Of a stretch of DNA of 15,695 bases, positions 7,436 through 14,790 are shown in pieces. The notes under the pieces were generated by a model that worked only from the letters and a program-made list of their open reading frames with translations, did no database searches and was not told the origin of the DNA. Position 1 is the first letter of the stretch; each line of letters begins with the position of its first letter. Source of the DNA: Nitrospira sp. (GTDB lineage: Bacteria; Nitrospirota; Nitrospiria; Nitrospirales; Nitrospiraceae); the NCBI GenBank assembly GCA_025360665.1, contig JANYBU010000418.1:1-15695 (forward strand), read 5' to 3'. The position numbers and the translations under genes were made by a program.

Positions 7436-7885
7436 TTAGCCAACCGTGACTTCGATCGCTTTCGTCTTTGCCTTCTCGGACTTGGGCAGCTGGAGACTCA
7501 GGACACCATCCTTAAATTCCGCCTTCACCTTCTCCTCATCGACGAGATCGGGCAATGTGAAGCTCCGGACGAAACTGCCATAGGAGCGCTCCACCCGATG
7601 ATACTTCTTGCCTTTCTCTTCCTTTTCCTGCTTGCGCTCACCCTGGATCGTGAGGACGCCGTCTTCCAGCGTCACCTTCACATCCTCTTTCTTCACGTCA
7701 GGGATCTCCGCCTTGATCTGGTACGCTCCGTCCGTTTCGCTGACGTCCACGGATGGCACCCAGTCGGCGACGACCATCGTCTCCTTACTGTTCGCCTGAG
7801 GCAGAGCTCGACGGCTAAACATCCGATTCAACCGATCCGACATATCTTCGAGTTCACGAGACGGATCCCACCTTACGGGTGTCAT
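7436..7885 (-). CDS. Small heat-shock protein (Hsp20 / alpha-crystallin family)
   Basis: An ATP-independent chaperone that holds unfolding proteins for refolding by DnaK or ClpB, acting in the cytoplasm as large oligomers. The 149-residue product has a short N-terminal arm (WDPSRELEDMSDRLNRMF) and an alpha-crystallin domain at about 41-138. The domain carries VPSVDVSETDGAYQIKAEIP, KKEDVKVTLEDGVLTIQGER and FKDGVLSLQLPK. The C-terminal tail ends KAIEVTVG, containing the I-x-V anchor motif. The start is set at ATG 7885 because a strong AGGAGG lies six bases upstream. An in-frame ATG at 7903 is upstream of that site and is unlikely. The leader contains a direct repeat, GACTGTCT twice ten bases apart (about 7910-7927). 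I see no CIRCE element and no clear heat-shock sigma promoter. Confidence 0.92.
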   Translation of the reverse strand: MTPVRWDPSRELEDMSDRLNRMFSRRALPQANSKETMVVADWVPSVDVSETDGAYQIKAEIPDVKKEDVKVTLEDGVLTIQGERKQEKEEKGKKYHRVERSYGSFVRSFTLPDLVDEEKVKAEFKDGVLSLQLPKSEKAKTKAIEVTVG

Positions 7886-8035
7886 GCTAGACCTCCTTCT
7901 CATTCTTGTTGACTGTCTCAGACTGTCTGTTCGAGGCGCGCGCCGATTCGTCCGTCAGGAGTCATAGATAAGTCGGGCTGCCGAGGAGTCAAGGGGGCTG
8001 GGCCACTCCTGGAAGTGGCGGAGCAAGAGAAGGCT

Positions 8036-8218
8036 TAGCAGGATGCTGAAACAGTCCGCCCGCGTCCATGGACCGTGGCGCGTGATGCGCGAGGACCGGC
8101 TGGTCTCTCTTGTTTATCTCGTCTGTCTCGTTTGTTTGGTTGAACCAGACAGACCAGATAGACCAAATGAACCAGATCAACTCTCGCGCGTCTCACCCAT
8201 CCCGTCAGTCTCGCGCGG
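8036..8218. repeat. Dispersed repeat family 1, copy 2 (MITE-like)
   Basis: It opens with TAGCAGGATGCTGAAACAGTCC, closely matching TAGCAGGCTGCTAAAAAAGTCC at 12277. It then has CCATGGACCGTGGCGCGTGA, shared with copy 1. The centre (about 8100-8180) is a low-complexity inverted repeat: GTCTGTCTCGTTTGTTTGGT on one arm and AACCAGACAGACCAGATAGA on the other. The tail, CCCGTCAGTCTCGCGCGG, matches copy 1. The right terminal repeat is missing, because the citrate synthase stop codon begins at 8220. The element therefore ends flush with, and may supply the 3' untranslated region of, the citrate synthase gene. Confidence 0.65.
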
Positions 8219-8219
8219 C

Positions 8220-9353
8220 TTATCGCTGTTCGATGGGCACGTACGAGCGGTTATGCTCACCGGAATAGATCTGGTCCGGACGGAACAGTTTGTTCTCGCG
8301 AAGCTGTTCAAGCCAATGGGCCAGCCACCCTGACACTCGAGCTATCGCGAATAACGGTGTGAACAGATCGGTCTCGATGCCCATTTTTTCGTAAACGATT
8401 CCGGAGTAGAAGTCGACGTTGGGATAAATCCCCTTTCCCTTCAGCAGCTCTTCCGCAACTCGCTCGACCTCCACGGCAACCTCATACAACGGTGAGCTGC
8501 CACATTCCTTGAAGAGTCGCTCACACAAAGTCTGTAGGATTGTCGCGCGGGGATCTTTGACCTTGTACACCCGGTGACCAAAGCCCATCAGCTTCTGTTT
8601 CGCGCGAACCTGTTCTTCGAGGTACGATCGGGCTTTCCGTGGCTCACCAATCTCCTTCAGCATCTGCACGACTTCTTCGTTGGCCCCGCCATGCAGTGGC
8701 CCTTTCAGGGCCCCAATCGAGGAGGCGACTACCGTATAGGGATCGGCCAGCGTCGAGGCCGTCACCATGCCGGTGAAGGTTGAGGCATTCATCGTATGTT
8801 CGGCATGGAGGATCAGGCAGTCGTCGAAAATCTGGCCCAACAAGGGAAGTGGCTCCGTCTCCGTCAGCATGTAGAGAAAGTTTTCTGAAAATCCGAGGTC
8901 GTCGCGCGGCGGAATGTATTCATTCCCCTGTCGTAGACGCGCCCAGGCCGCGACGATCGTGGGCAGTTTGGCCACAAGACGAACGGCAGACCAATAATTA
9001 TTGTCGACGTCCTGTACATTCCGGCCAGGATAAAACATGCCCAAGGCGGCGACCGCGGCTTGCAAAGCGTCCATGGGATGGCCCTGCTCCGGCAGGCATT
9101 TCAGTAAATCCACAATCTTGAACTTGATGCGGCGGTGATGGACGATGTCCTCGTGCCATCGCGTGAGCTGCGGTTGACCGGGAAGGTGTCCAAATAGCAA
9201 CAGATAGGCGGTTTCGAGATAGGACGATTGCAGGCAGAGTTCTTCGACGCGGATGCCGCGATATTCCAACACACCGCGTTGCCCGTCCACATCGCTAATC
9301 GCGGATTTGGCTGCGGGTACGCCGGCGAGTCCCGGCATGAAATCATGTGGCAT
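8220..9353 (-). CDS. gltA: Citrate synthase
   Basis: It condenses acetyl-CoA and oxaloacetate to citrate at the entry to the oxidative TCA cycle. The 377-residue length fits the shorter dimeric type, without the regulatory N-terminal domain of E. coli GltA. Visible signatures are the HAEHTMNAST block at 183-192, GPLHGGANEEV with His221, GFGHRVYKVKDPRA with His260 and YPNVDFYSG with Asp314. These three residues form the expected catalytic triad. A 2-methylcitrate synthase role cannot be excluded from sequence alone, but no propionate genes are nearby. The ATG at 9353 has AAGGAG seven bases upstream. Nitrospira are known to run a reductive TCA cycle and also to carry citrate synthase, so this enzyme may serve the oxidative direction. 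No terminator is seen, only repeat family 1 DNA directly downstream. Confidence 0.92.
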   Translation of the reverse strand: MPHDFMPGLAGVPAAKSAISDVDGQRGVLEYRGIRVEELCLQSSYLETAYLLLFGHLPGQPQLTRWHEDIVHHRRIKFKIVDLLKCLPEQGHPMDALQAAVAALGMFYPGRNVQDVDNNYWSAVRLVAKLPTIVAAWARLRQGNEYIPPRDDLGFSENFLYMLTETEPLPLLGQIFDDCLILHAEHTMNASTFTGMVTASTLADPYTVVASSIGALKGPLHGGANEEVVQMLKEIGEPRKARSYLEEQVRAKQKLMGFGHRVYKVKDPRATILQTLCERLFKECGSSPLYEVAVEVERVAEELLKGKGIYPNVDFYSGIVYEKMGIETDLFTPLFAIARVSGWLAHWLEQLRENKLFRPDQIYSGEHNRSYVPIEQR

Positions 9354-9439
9354 GACTGTGCTCCTTCACCTGAGTGGCAGGATACATGAAGAGTGGAGAC
9401 AGTTTATCATGTTTGCAATGGCAGGATCTTGAAATGGCT

Positions 9440-9468
9440 CTTATCGGTTGGCATACTGCAACTGTCAG
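9440..9468 (-). promoter_or_regulatory. Possible promoter of citrate synthase
   Basis: On the minus strand, CTGACA and GATAAG are separated by 17 bases. They match five and four of the six consensus positions. The leader to the start codon would be about 80 bases. This is a weak call. The rest of the 348-base spacer (9354-9701) holds two overlapping open frames without motifs; I do not consider them genes. Confidence 0.3.
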
Positions 9469-9701
9469 CCGTTCACGATCGGAAAAAGACCCATGTCCCT
9501 TCGGGTATGACCCTCGTCGGATGTCTCCCTCTTGTTCAGGGGTGTAAAATGTTCTGGCCGCCTCCGGCGACGATGTCACAGCCGCGGTCGGTCAAGCCGA
9601 TCGGTACAAGTGCCGTGAGCCAGGGGGAAGCTCGTCTGCCGGCCAGCCGAGATCTCGTGTGAACCGTCAAGATTCCGTAGGATATGCAGAGGAGGTAAGC
9701 G

Positions 9702-10091
9702 ATGACTCCGCGTCTGTCCTTACTACTCGCGCTGTTCGGCCTCATTGAGATGGGAACAGTCTCCTTGGTCCAGGCCGACAGCGAAGTTCTTGGTTTTGCC
9801 GTCGTGAGTGAGGTGCCAAAAGATAAGGCGCGGGTGTCGGCGAAGGTCTCGGTGAATGATGCAGTGTCAGATATGAAACTACTCGCGGCGGAGACGATCC
9901 TGAATAATCTGATTTGGAAAAAGCTCGAGATCTGTCATGCCATGAGGCTTGAAGGATACAAAGTCGCTGAAGGTTTTCAGGTTGTCACGGTGCACGTGAT
10001 CGACGCCAGCATGCTGCCGATGTCCTTACAGTCTTTTGCTGGCGATTGCTTGATTAAGAAAGCGATCGAGATCGCGCCGCTGGTCGACTAG
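9702..10091 (+). CDS. Secreted protein of unknown function
   Basis: I do not recognise the family. The 129-residue product begins with a signal peptide (basic TPR start, hydrophobic core LSLLLALFGLIEMGTVSLV, cleavage predicted after Val-Gln-Ala25). The mature part would be about 104 residues and periplasmic. It has two cysteines, Cys78 and Cys116, that could form a disulfide. It lacks haem, zinc or lipobox motifs. The pattern LLAAETILNNLIWKKLEI suggests an amphipathic helix, and GFQVVTVHVIDASM a beta strand. The start ATG follows a very strong ribosome-binding site, AGAGGAGG, so translation is likely efficient. It is convergent with the zinc-ribbon gene, 10 bases away. Confidence 0.75.
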   Translation: MTPRLSLLLALFGLIEMGTVSLVQADSEVLGFAVVSEVPKDKARVSAKVSVNDAVSDMKLLAAETILNNLIWKKLEICHAMRLEGYKVAEGFQVVTVHVIDASMLPMSLQSFAGDCLIKKAIEIAPLVD

Positions 10092-10101
10092 TTGGGACGG
10101 G

Positions 10102-10488
10102 TTAGGCGCGTCGGCATTCCGGACAAACGGTGGGCTCTTCTGCTGCCTCACACTCTTCGGCGGTTAGCGGGAAGAGTTGTTCGCACTGCCGGCAGGGGCG
10201 AATTTCGAAGTAGGCGGTTCCCTTGTCGTCGATGTCGGTGGGCAAGAGCAGCTCCAGCGGGTCATATCCGATCGCGCCGCCGTCGGGGAATTTGACGATG
10301 GCCAGGCGGTCGTTAAAGACCTCGAAGGTTCCTTCCTGCCCTTTTCGGGCCAATACATGCCCGAGGACGAACACCGGCTGTCCCTTACGCTTCGTACGGA
10401 GGTCGCGTAGGGTGTGATGGGTGTCCGTCGCGCAAGAGAATTGGCCAGTGGAGCTGGTTCCGAAGATTGGCGTTGGCATAATGGGCAT
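10102..10488 (-). CDS. Small protein with a C-terminal zinc ribbon
   Basis: No named family is recognised. The product is up to 128 residues, or 125 if it starts at the second ATG (10479). The middle, about 36-85, looks like a small beta-rich domain (GQPVFVLGHVLARKGQEGTF). The C-terminus has two CxxC knuckles, Cys99-x-x-Cys102 and Cys122-x-x-Cys125, separated by 19 residues, as in rubredoxin-like zinc ribbons. It probably binds zinc and either nucleic acid or a protein. No ribosome-binding site is visible before either ATG, and the first ATG lies inside a perfect palindrome. It is divergent from the ArsC-like gene, with 84 bases between them. Confidence 0.7.
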   Translation of the reverse strand: MPIMPTPIFGTSSTGQFSCATDTHHTLRDLRTKRKGQPVFVLGHVLARKGQEGTFEVFNDRLAIVKFPDGGAIGYDPLELLLPTDIDDKGTAYFEIRPCRQCEQLFPLTAEECEAAEEPTVCPECRRA

Positions 10489-10498
10489 TCACGTGAAT
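10487..10498. promoter_or_regulatory. 12-base palindrome at the zinc-ribbon gene start, possible operator
   Basis: ATTCACGTGAAT is a perfect 12-base inverted repeat. It overlaps the first bases of the zinc-ribbon gene's first ATG and lies in the divergent spacer shared with the ArsC-like gene. A dimeric repressor binding here could affect both genes. A perfect 12-mer palindrome is expected by chance about once per 4 kb, so position is the only argument. Confidence 0.3.
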
Positions 10499-10572
10499 AA
10501 GATGAGACGCATGTATCACACGGGTAAAAACGGCGTCAAGGCAGGCAAGACGCTGAGACAAGGAGTTTGAAC

Positions 10573-10923
10573 ATGGCTGAGTTGACGATTTACCAGAAAC
10601 CGACCTGTAGCACATGCCGTCAAGCGGTGCAGTTGTTACAAGAGAGCGGCAAACCCTTCACGGCCATTAACTACTACGAGAAGCCCTTCACTAAGGCGCA
10701 ACTCAAAAGTCTTTTAAGGAAGGCCGGTCTCTCGCCGAAGGATATTCTAAGAACCAAAGAGGACATCTACAAGGAACTCGGTTTAGCGAAAAAGAATCTT
10801 TCGGATGATGAATGGCTTGATGTGCTGGTGGCCCATCCGGATCTCATTCAGCGTCCGATTGTCGAAAAAGGAGAGAAGGTGATCTTGGCCAGACCGGCGG
10901 AGTCGGTGAAAGAACTTCTCTAG
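10573..10923 (+). CDS. ArsC/Spx-family thioredoxin-fold protein
   Basis: The 116-residue product matches the ArsC/Spx/YffB family in length and layout. It starts with a beta strand and a CxxC active site (Cys12-Ser-Thr-Cys15 in QKPTCSTCRQA). It then has NYYEKPFTKAQLKSLL and the family signature LIQRPIV, whose arginine corresponds to the oxyanion-binding residue of arsenate reductase. Members either reduce arsenate or, as in Spx, bind RNA polymerase as redox switches. The CxxC site is more like Spx and YffB than the single-cysteine E. coli ArsC. No arsenic-resistance genes are nearby, so arsenate reduction is not supported by context. The ATG at 10573 has AAGGAG seven bases upstream; a TTG two codons earlier is unlikely. 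The gene ends nine bases before the convergent GGDEF gene. Confidence 0.87.
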   Translation: MAELTIYQKPTCSTCRQAVQLLQESGKPFTAINYYEKPFTKAQLKSLLRKAGLSPKDILRTKEDIYKELGLAKKNLSDDEWLDVLVAHPDLIQRPIVEKGEKVILARPAESVKELL

Positions 10924-10932
10924 CAGCTGGGC

Positions 10933-12240
10933 CTACGTTCCGTATTCTCCACTCGCGATAATTTTTCCTGATCCGGCATGAGACCGTCGTGTCGGAGCAT
11001 TCGCCACCGGTCCACGTTTTACGACGTTCCCTCCTGTCCCCTTGGCCTCATAGAGGGCGCGATAGGCCGATTTAATCACCAGGGTCATCGTCGCGCTGTC
11101 GCTGATTTTTTCCGCCACGCCGATACTCAGGGTAATCGGGAGTGCTTGGTCACGTGATCCGGCCTTCTTGATCCCTCGCTGCGTTTCCCAGACCCGATCT
11201 CGTCCTCGCAGGAACAGACCGATGGCTTCGATTGTTTTCCGGACGGTTTCCAGCGTAACCAAGGTTTCTGTGGCCGACTTTCCAGGGAATAGTACGGTAA
11301 GTTCTTCTCCGGTTGTACGGAAGACGTGCCCATCAAAACAGGCGGCCTGAACTCTGGGTGCGACCAGTTTCAGAATCTGTTCGCTGACAGATTTCCCGTG
11401 GGTATTGGCATATTGGGATAGCTGGTCGATGCCGATGACTGCGAGGGAAAATCTTTTCCCGAGTTGCCCGATCGCTTCTTCATATGCCAGGCGACCGGGA
11501 ATGCCGGTGAGCTCGTCGCGATAGGTCCGTTGATAGAAAGATTGAAGTAGGGTGACGAAGAGAATTAGTCCGGCCGCCATGAAAAAGTTTGTCGGTTGCC
11601 AGCCGTAGCGGCTCGTATGATAGGCGACGAAAACGGCAAACAGAGCCCAGATTGCCCCTCCCTCCAATGGGTCACGATGAAGAGCAAATCGTATGAAGTG
11701 CAGCAGCAACGCTGTGGCAAAGGCAAACAGCGCTTGCTGTGGAATCGGCGTCCAATCCGTGTACGGCGAGGGGATGTACTCCCGTGTGAAGGAGGCGGCT
11801 AGGTCATGCTGGTCCGGAAGGCAGAGCCAGAGCAACAGAAAGGGTTGGACCAGGACAAACACCACACGCGTCACGCCACGAAGCGTCGAGAGGGAGTCTT
11901 CTTTGAGGATGGAAAGGGCCAACAGGTTGAGAGGGACGAGAAAGGCGGTCACGGCGACAATCGTCTGGTATACGGCCGCCTGATCAGCACCGGTGTTGGG
12001 GAATAACACCAGGGCTCGATCGGCGAGTGCCAGCACAAGCAAGGAGAGGATCATGCGACTGCTGGCAAAGTACCAGCCAAAGATGAGGCCAAACGCGAGG
12101 ACGATATACGGCAAGGCTGCGATCGGCTGTTGCAGCCACATTGGGAGTCCCTGGGGGCGGAGAAATCCAATCGCTATGAGAAAAATCAGCCCTCCAGGGA
12201 AGAGAACCGCGAGGAGGGATTTCCAGAGTAAGCTCAGCAT
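10933..12240 (-). CDS. Membrane protein with a degenerate GGDEF domain
   Basis: Residues 1-235 hold about seven hydrophobic segments, a likely membrane sensor. Residues 240-405 are a GGDEF domain: YRDELTGIPGRLAYEEAI replaces the usual D-x-LTGLxNR opening, LAVIGIDQLSQYANTHGKSV includes one metal-binding aspartate (Asp272), and the ending LSIGVAE and AYRALYEAKGTGGNVV is typical. The signature itself reads TTGEEL (309-314) where active cyclases have GG(D/E)EF. A Thr therefore replaces the first Gly and Leu replaces Phe, and the usual FK and ND residues near Asp272 are lost. Catalysis of c-di-GMP synthesis is doubtful; it may be a receptor or regulator. No EAL domain and no obvious RxxD inhibitory site are seen. 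The start at 12240 has no clear ribosome-binding site. Confidence 0.83.
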   Translation of the reverse strand: MLSLLWKSLLAVLFPGGLIFLIAIGFLRPQGLPMWLQQPIAALPYIVLAFGLIFGWYFASSRMILSLLVLALADRALVLFPNTGADQAAVYQTIVAVTAFLVPLNLLALSILKEDSLSTLRGVTRVVFVLVQPFLLLWLCLPDQHDLAASFTREYIPSPYTDWTPIPQQALFAFATALLLHFIRFALHRDPLEGGAIWALFAVFVAYHTSRYGWQPTNFFMAAGLILFVTLLQSFYQRTYRDELTGIPGRLAYEEAIGQLGKRFSLAVIGIDQLSQYANTHGKSVSEQILKLVAPRVQAACFDGHVFRTTGEELTVLFPGKSATETLVTLETVRKTIEAIGLFLRGRDRVWETQRGIKKAGSRDQALPITLSIGVAEKISDSATMTLVIKSAYRALYEAKGTGGNVVKRGPVANAPTRRSHAGSGKIIASGEYGT

Positions 12241-12276
12241 GGCTTGTACTTGTGCATAGAGTGGTCTGGAAGCCTA

Positions 12277-12451
12277 TAGCAGGCTGCTAAAAAAGTCCGC
12301 CAACCTGTCTTGTTCATGTGGTTTGTTCGGTCTGTCTAGTTTGTTTGCTCGAATTCGATTAACCAGACAGACCAGATAGGCCAGCCTGTCCCAGACGTGC
12401 GAACCTTCGAAGTTCTCGCGTGGCATTATAGGTTTTCTGCATCCTGCTAGA
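12277..12451. repeat. Dispersed repeat family 1, copy 3 (complete, MITE-like)
   Basis: This 175-base copy has both tips: TAGCAGGCTGCTAAAAAAG at the left and TTTTCTGCATCCTGCTAGA at the right, which are inverted repeats of each other. Inside is a hairpin of low-complexity arms, with GGTCTGTCTAGTTTG on one side and AACCAGACAGACCAGATAGG on the other. The second arm is nearly identical to copy 2. The block CTTCGAAGTTCTCGCGTGGC links it to copy 1. It lies just upstream of the GGDEF gene. It encodes nothing. Confidence 0.75.
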
Positions 12452-12635
12452 GAGGTGCCAGATCCATACCAGCCGGTCCCTGCCTAGGGAATGGGCTGCA
12501 GGGGACAATGAGGCAGCGATCCGGTAAAATTGTGGATTTTCATGGGAAAATTCGATGTCCGTCGGACGCCTTGAGAGGGAACCTTGAGGGTGGGACTGAG
12601 TCGGGGCCGTTTTTGAACAGTCAGAGGATGTTGTT

Positions 12636-12811
12636 AGCCCGGATTATTCATGAATACCGTCGCGAGGCGTTCGATCCAGAAACCCGCCGAAGCTTCTCAC
12701 AAGTGAGGCCGACACAGGCGTACGTGCAGTCCGTCCAGGAGGCCGAACGAGAAAAGCCCCGCTGGACGAGAGGATAAGACGACGCAGCAGGTATCCATGA
12801 ATAGTCCGAGT
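12636..12811 (+). repeat. Dispersed repeat family 2, copy 2 (peptide-coding)
   Basis: It begins AGCCCGGATTATTCATGAAT, identical over its first 20 bases to copy 1 read on the minus strand. It continues with the same peptide frame (ARIIHEYRREAFDPETRR against ARIIHECRHEAFEPKPAG) and ends in GACGACGCAGCAGGTATCC. The middle, about 12690-12770, has diverged and is about 40 bases longer than copy 1. An 89-codon plus-strand frame (12508-12777) runs through it and includes 43 upstream codons. Only a weak AGGGG sits ahead of its start, and I do not call it a gene. The remaining spacer (12452-12635) holds nothing else recognisable. Confidence 0.65.
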
Positions 12812-12838
12812 GAGGCAGAGTGTGCGAGAGGTGGCTCG

Positions 12839-14035
12839 TCAGCTCGAAGCCTTCGAGCTACTTCCCGTGGTCATCCGGAGAGCACCGGAGGTTCGGTCTA
12901 CGGTGATGGTGACCGCTCCATCCAATACTTGGAGTAGCAGATCCCCAGCTAGTTGTCGTCGCCAGCCATGGAGGATGGGCACATCAAGGGCTGTCCGATT
13001 CTGCTTGGCTTCCACGAGTGTTTGTAGGTCGGCACTGGTGGCGAGCATGGTGGGAGCAATCCCCTCCTCCGCTGCGCGGGCCTTCAGCACGGCTTGTAGG
13101 AGTTCGACGATGCCGATCGACTCAGGATCCGGTTTCCGCTCGTGAGGAACCTCCGGCCAGGCCGACGGTGGAAGCGCCAGTGCCGAAGTGATGGTGGCCA
13201 ACAGTTGTTCCCCCTGTCGATCGACCTCGGAGGAATGGACGCCGCGGAGACCGCGAAGCTCATGGACCGATTTGGGTGGATGGCGTGCGAGTTGGAGGAG
13301 CACCTCGTCTCGCATGACCCGTCCGCGAGGCACGTTCCGGCGCCGAGCTTCCGCTTCTCGCCAGGCAGCCAATTCTCGAAGCACCGCAGCCCCTTTGGGC
13401 TTGAGCGTGTCCCACCCGCGAATGCGTTGGTAGCGCTCCTGCGGCTCACGACTTTTTTCTCCCACCGCCGTTTCAAGGCGTGCAAATTCCTCACTGACCC
13501 ACTCCAACCGGCCGAGTGTGCTCAGGCGATCCTGTAAATGTGTATGGATCGACAGGAGGAATTCGACATCCTCCAAGGCGTACGCAATCTGGTCATCCGA
13601 GAGCGGTCGTGCACTCCAGTTGGTAAAGGTATGGGCTTTGGTCAGCTTCGTGCCGTGGAGTCGCTGGACCAAATTTGCATAGGCGACCTGGGCGCCATAT
13701 CCGACCATGGCGGCGGCGATTTGGGTATCAAAAAATGGCTTCGGGATCTGCCCAGCATGTGTGGCAAAGAGATCGAGATCTTGCCGCCCGGCGTGAACGA
13801 TTTTCTCAATCTTGGCATCACAGATGAGTTCCCAGAAGGCGTCGAGTGATCCGCTGGCCTGCACAGCGGGAAAGTCGATGACGGCAGCGGTGGTGGCGGT
13901 GGCGACTTGGATCAGTTCGAGTCGTGGAATAAAGGTGTCTTCCCCGACGAATTCCGTATCCAGCGCCAGTTGCGAACTCTGCCGCAGTGTGAGGCAGAGG
14001 ACTTCAAGCGCACGCTGGTCAGTCACATACTGCAT
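12839..14035 (-). CDS. rnd: Ribonuclease D
   Basis: A DEDDy 3'-5' exoribonuclease that trims tRNA precursors and other structured RNAs. From Met1 at 14035 the 398-residue protein has Exo I DTEFVGEDTF (Asp26, Glu28), Exo II HAGRQDLDLF (Asp86) and Exo III YALEDVEFL (Tyr152, Asp156), the full catalytic set. An HRDC nucleic-acid-binding domain follows at about 213-285 (KPKGAAVLRELAAWREAEAR). The tail beyond 300 matches the second HRDC-like region of this family. The frame is open to an ATG at 14110, but those 25 residues overlap the J-domain gene and lie before the usual start. A GTG at 14053, just after the J-domain stop codon, is another candidate. Short spacing to the J-domain gene indicates a shared transcript. 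Confidence 0.9.
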   Translation of the reverse strand: MQYVTDQRALEVLCLTLRQSSQLALDTEFVGEDTFIPRLELIQVATATTAAVIDFPAVQASGSLDAFWELICDAKIEKIVHAGRQDLDLFATHAGQIPKPFFDTQIAAAMVGYGAQVAYANLVQRLHGTKLTKAHTFTNWSARPLSDDQIAYALEDVEFLLSIHTHLQDRLSTLGRLEWVSEEFARLETAVGEKSREPQERYQRIRGWDTLKPKGAAVLRELAAWREAEARRRNVPRGRVMRDEVLLQLARHPPKSVHELRGLRGVHSSEVDRQGEQLLATITSALALPPSAWPEVPHERKPDPESIGIVELLQAVLKARAAEEGIAPTMLATSADLQTLVEAKQNRTALDVPILHGWRRQLAGDLLLQVLDGAVTITVDRTSGALRMTTGSSSKASS

Positions 14036-14060
14036 CGGTGAATTAGGTGTCACGCATGTC

Positions 14061-14723
14061 TCATTCTGTTGGGTTGTAGGTGGCGTCTGGCGACCGTGGC
14101 GGCTCGACATTGCTGAGACTCAAGTATTCTTTCAGAAACTGGTAGGCCTCCAACATGCGGCGCAATTCCGGTTCGGCGCTGCGGTCGCCGTTATTCGAAT
14201 CGGGATGGAGCTGCTTGGCCTTATGACGGAATGCGGCGGTGATATCGGCAAGCGAACTGCCGAATTCCATGCCCATCGCGGCATAGGCGTCCATTGCATT
14301 GTTGATGCCGCTCGATCCTTGTGACGGGTCGCCGCCTCCCCCGCCGGCGGCTTTCAACATATCGGCCAGGCTGATTTTCTTGCGCCGGCGACGGGGGCGC
14401 TCTCGAATCTCGCTATCGAAATCGTCCCATCGGTCTTCGACAAACTCGAGACGGGATTCCAGGCGCATGGCACCGGAGAGATCACGGATCTCCCCAAGCT
14501 CCTCTTCAATCTGGACCAGGGACTTGATGATTTCCTCCAGCCCTTCTTCCACACGAAAGAAGCTGTCAACCCGGTCTTGCATCATCGTATCGACGGCAAG
14601 CTCCAGACTCTCTTCGGCCTTCGGGCGCAACGAGTCGATCCGTCGTCTCATCCCGTTCTGAAACTTGATGTGTTTGCTTTGTGAAAACGCCATCTGAACC
14701 AGCATCTCTCCCAGGGCGCGCAT
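14061..14723 (-). CDS. Protein with a C-terminal J domain
   Basis: Residues 156-202 of the 220-residue product form a J domain, a DnaK co-chaperone module, with an intact HPD motif at 173-175 (HKAKQLHPDSNN) and a helix IV-like tail (ELRRMLEAYQFLKEYL). Residues 35-110 are strongly charged and probably coiled coil (EEGLEEIIKSLVQIEEELGE). They are followed by a basic patch (RPRRRRKK) and a glycine-rich linker at 127-131. It probably brings DnaK to a specific client. It has no zinc-finger or DnaJ C-terminal domain, so it is not DnaJ itself. The start is uncertain: ATG at 14723 is used here, but ATGs at 14705 and 14693 are also possible, the last with GGGAG upstream. The longer frame reaching 14879 overlaps the malic enzyme and is unlikely. 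Confidence 0.8.
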   Translation of the reverse strand: MRALGEMLVQMAFSQSKHIKFQNGMRRRIDSLRPKAEESLELAVDTMMQDRVDSFFRVEEGLEEIIKSLVQIEEELGEIRDLSGAMRLESRLEFVEDRWDDFDSEIRERPRRRRKKISLADMLKAAGGGGGDPSQGSSGINNAMDAYAAMGMEFGSSLADITAAFRHKAKQLHPDSNNGDRSAEPELRRMLEAYQFLKEYLSLSNVEPPRSPDATYNPTE

Positions 14724-14790
14724 TGTAGCACAGCCTGGTCGCATGCCAGAAGGGCCTTGGAAACAGGCTGAATTCATGTGGATTGAATGG

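Noticed and set aside
8100..8180. CRISPR-like array from the repeated GTCTGTCT and CCAGACAGACC words
   Set aside because: The units are too short and degenerate, with no spacers; they form the arms of an inverted repeat.
9393..9662. An 89-codon plus-strand frame upstream of the secreted protein
   Set aside because: It overlaps the likely citrate synthase promoter, has no ribosome-binding site and no recognisable motif.
10573..10923. Arsenate reductase of an arsenic-resistance operon
   Set aside because: No arsR, arsB or acr3 genes are adjacent and the CxxC site is closer to Spx/YffB, so only the family name is given.
12508..12777. An 89-codon plus-strand gene
   Set aside because: Its second half is repeat family 2 and its first half has no similarity I recognise; better explained by the repeat's open frame.
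12841..12859. AGCTCGAAG/CTTCGAGCT hairpin at the RNase D stop as a terminator
   Set aside because: The stem is perfect but lies within the last codons, has almost no loop and is not followed by a T-run.
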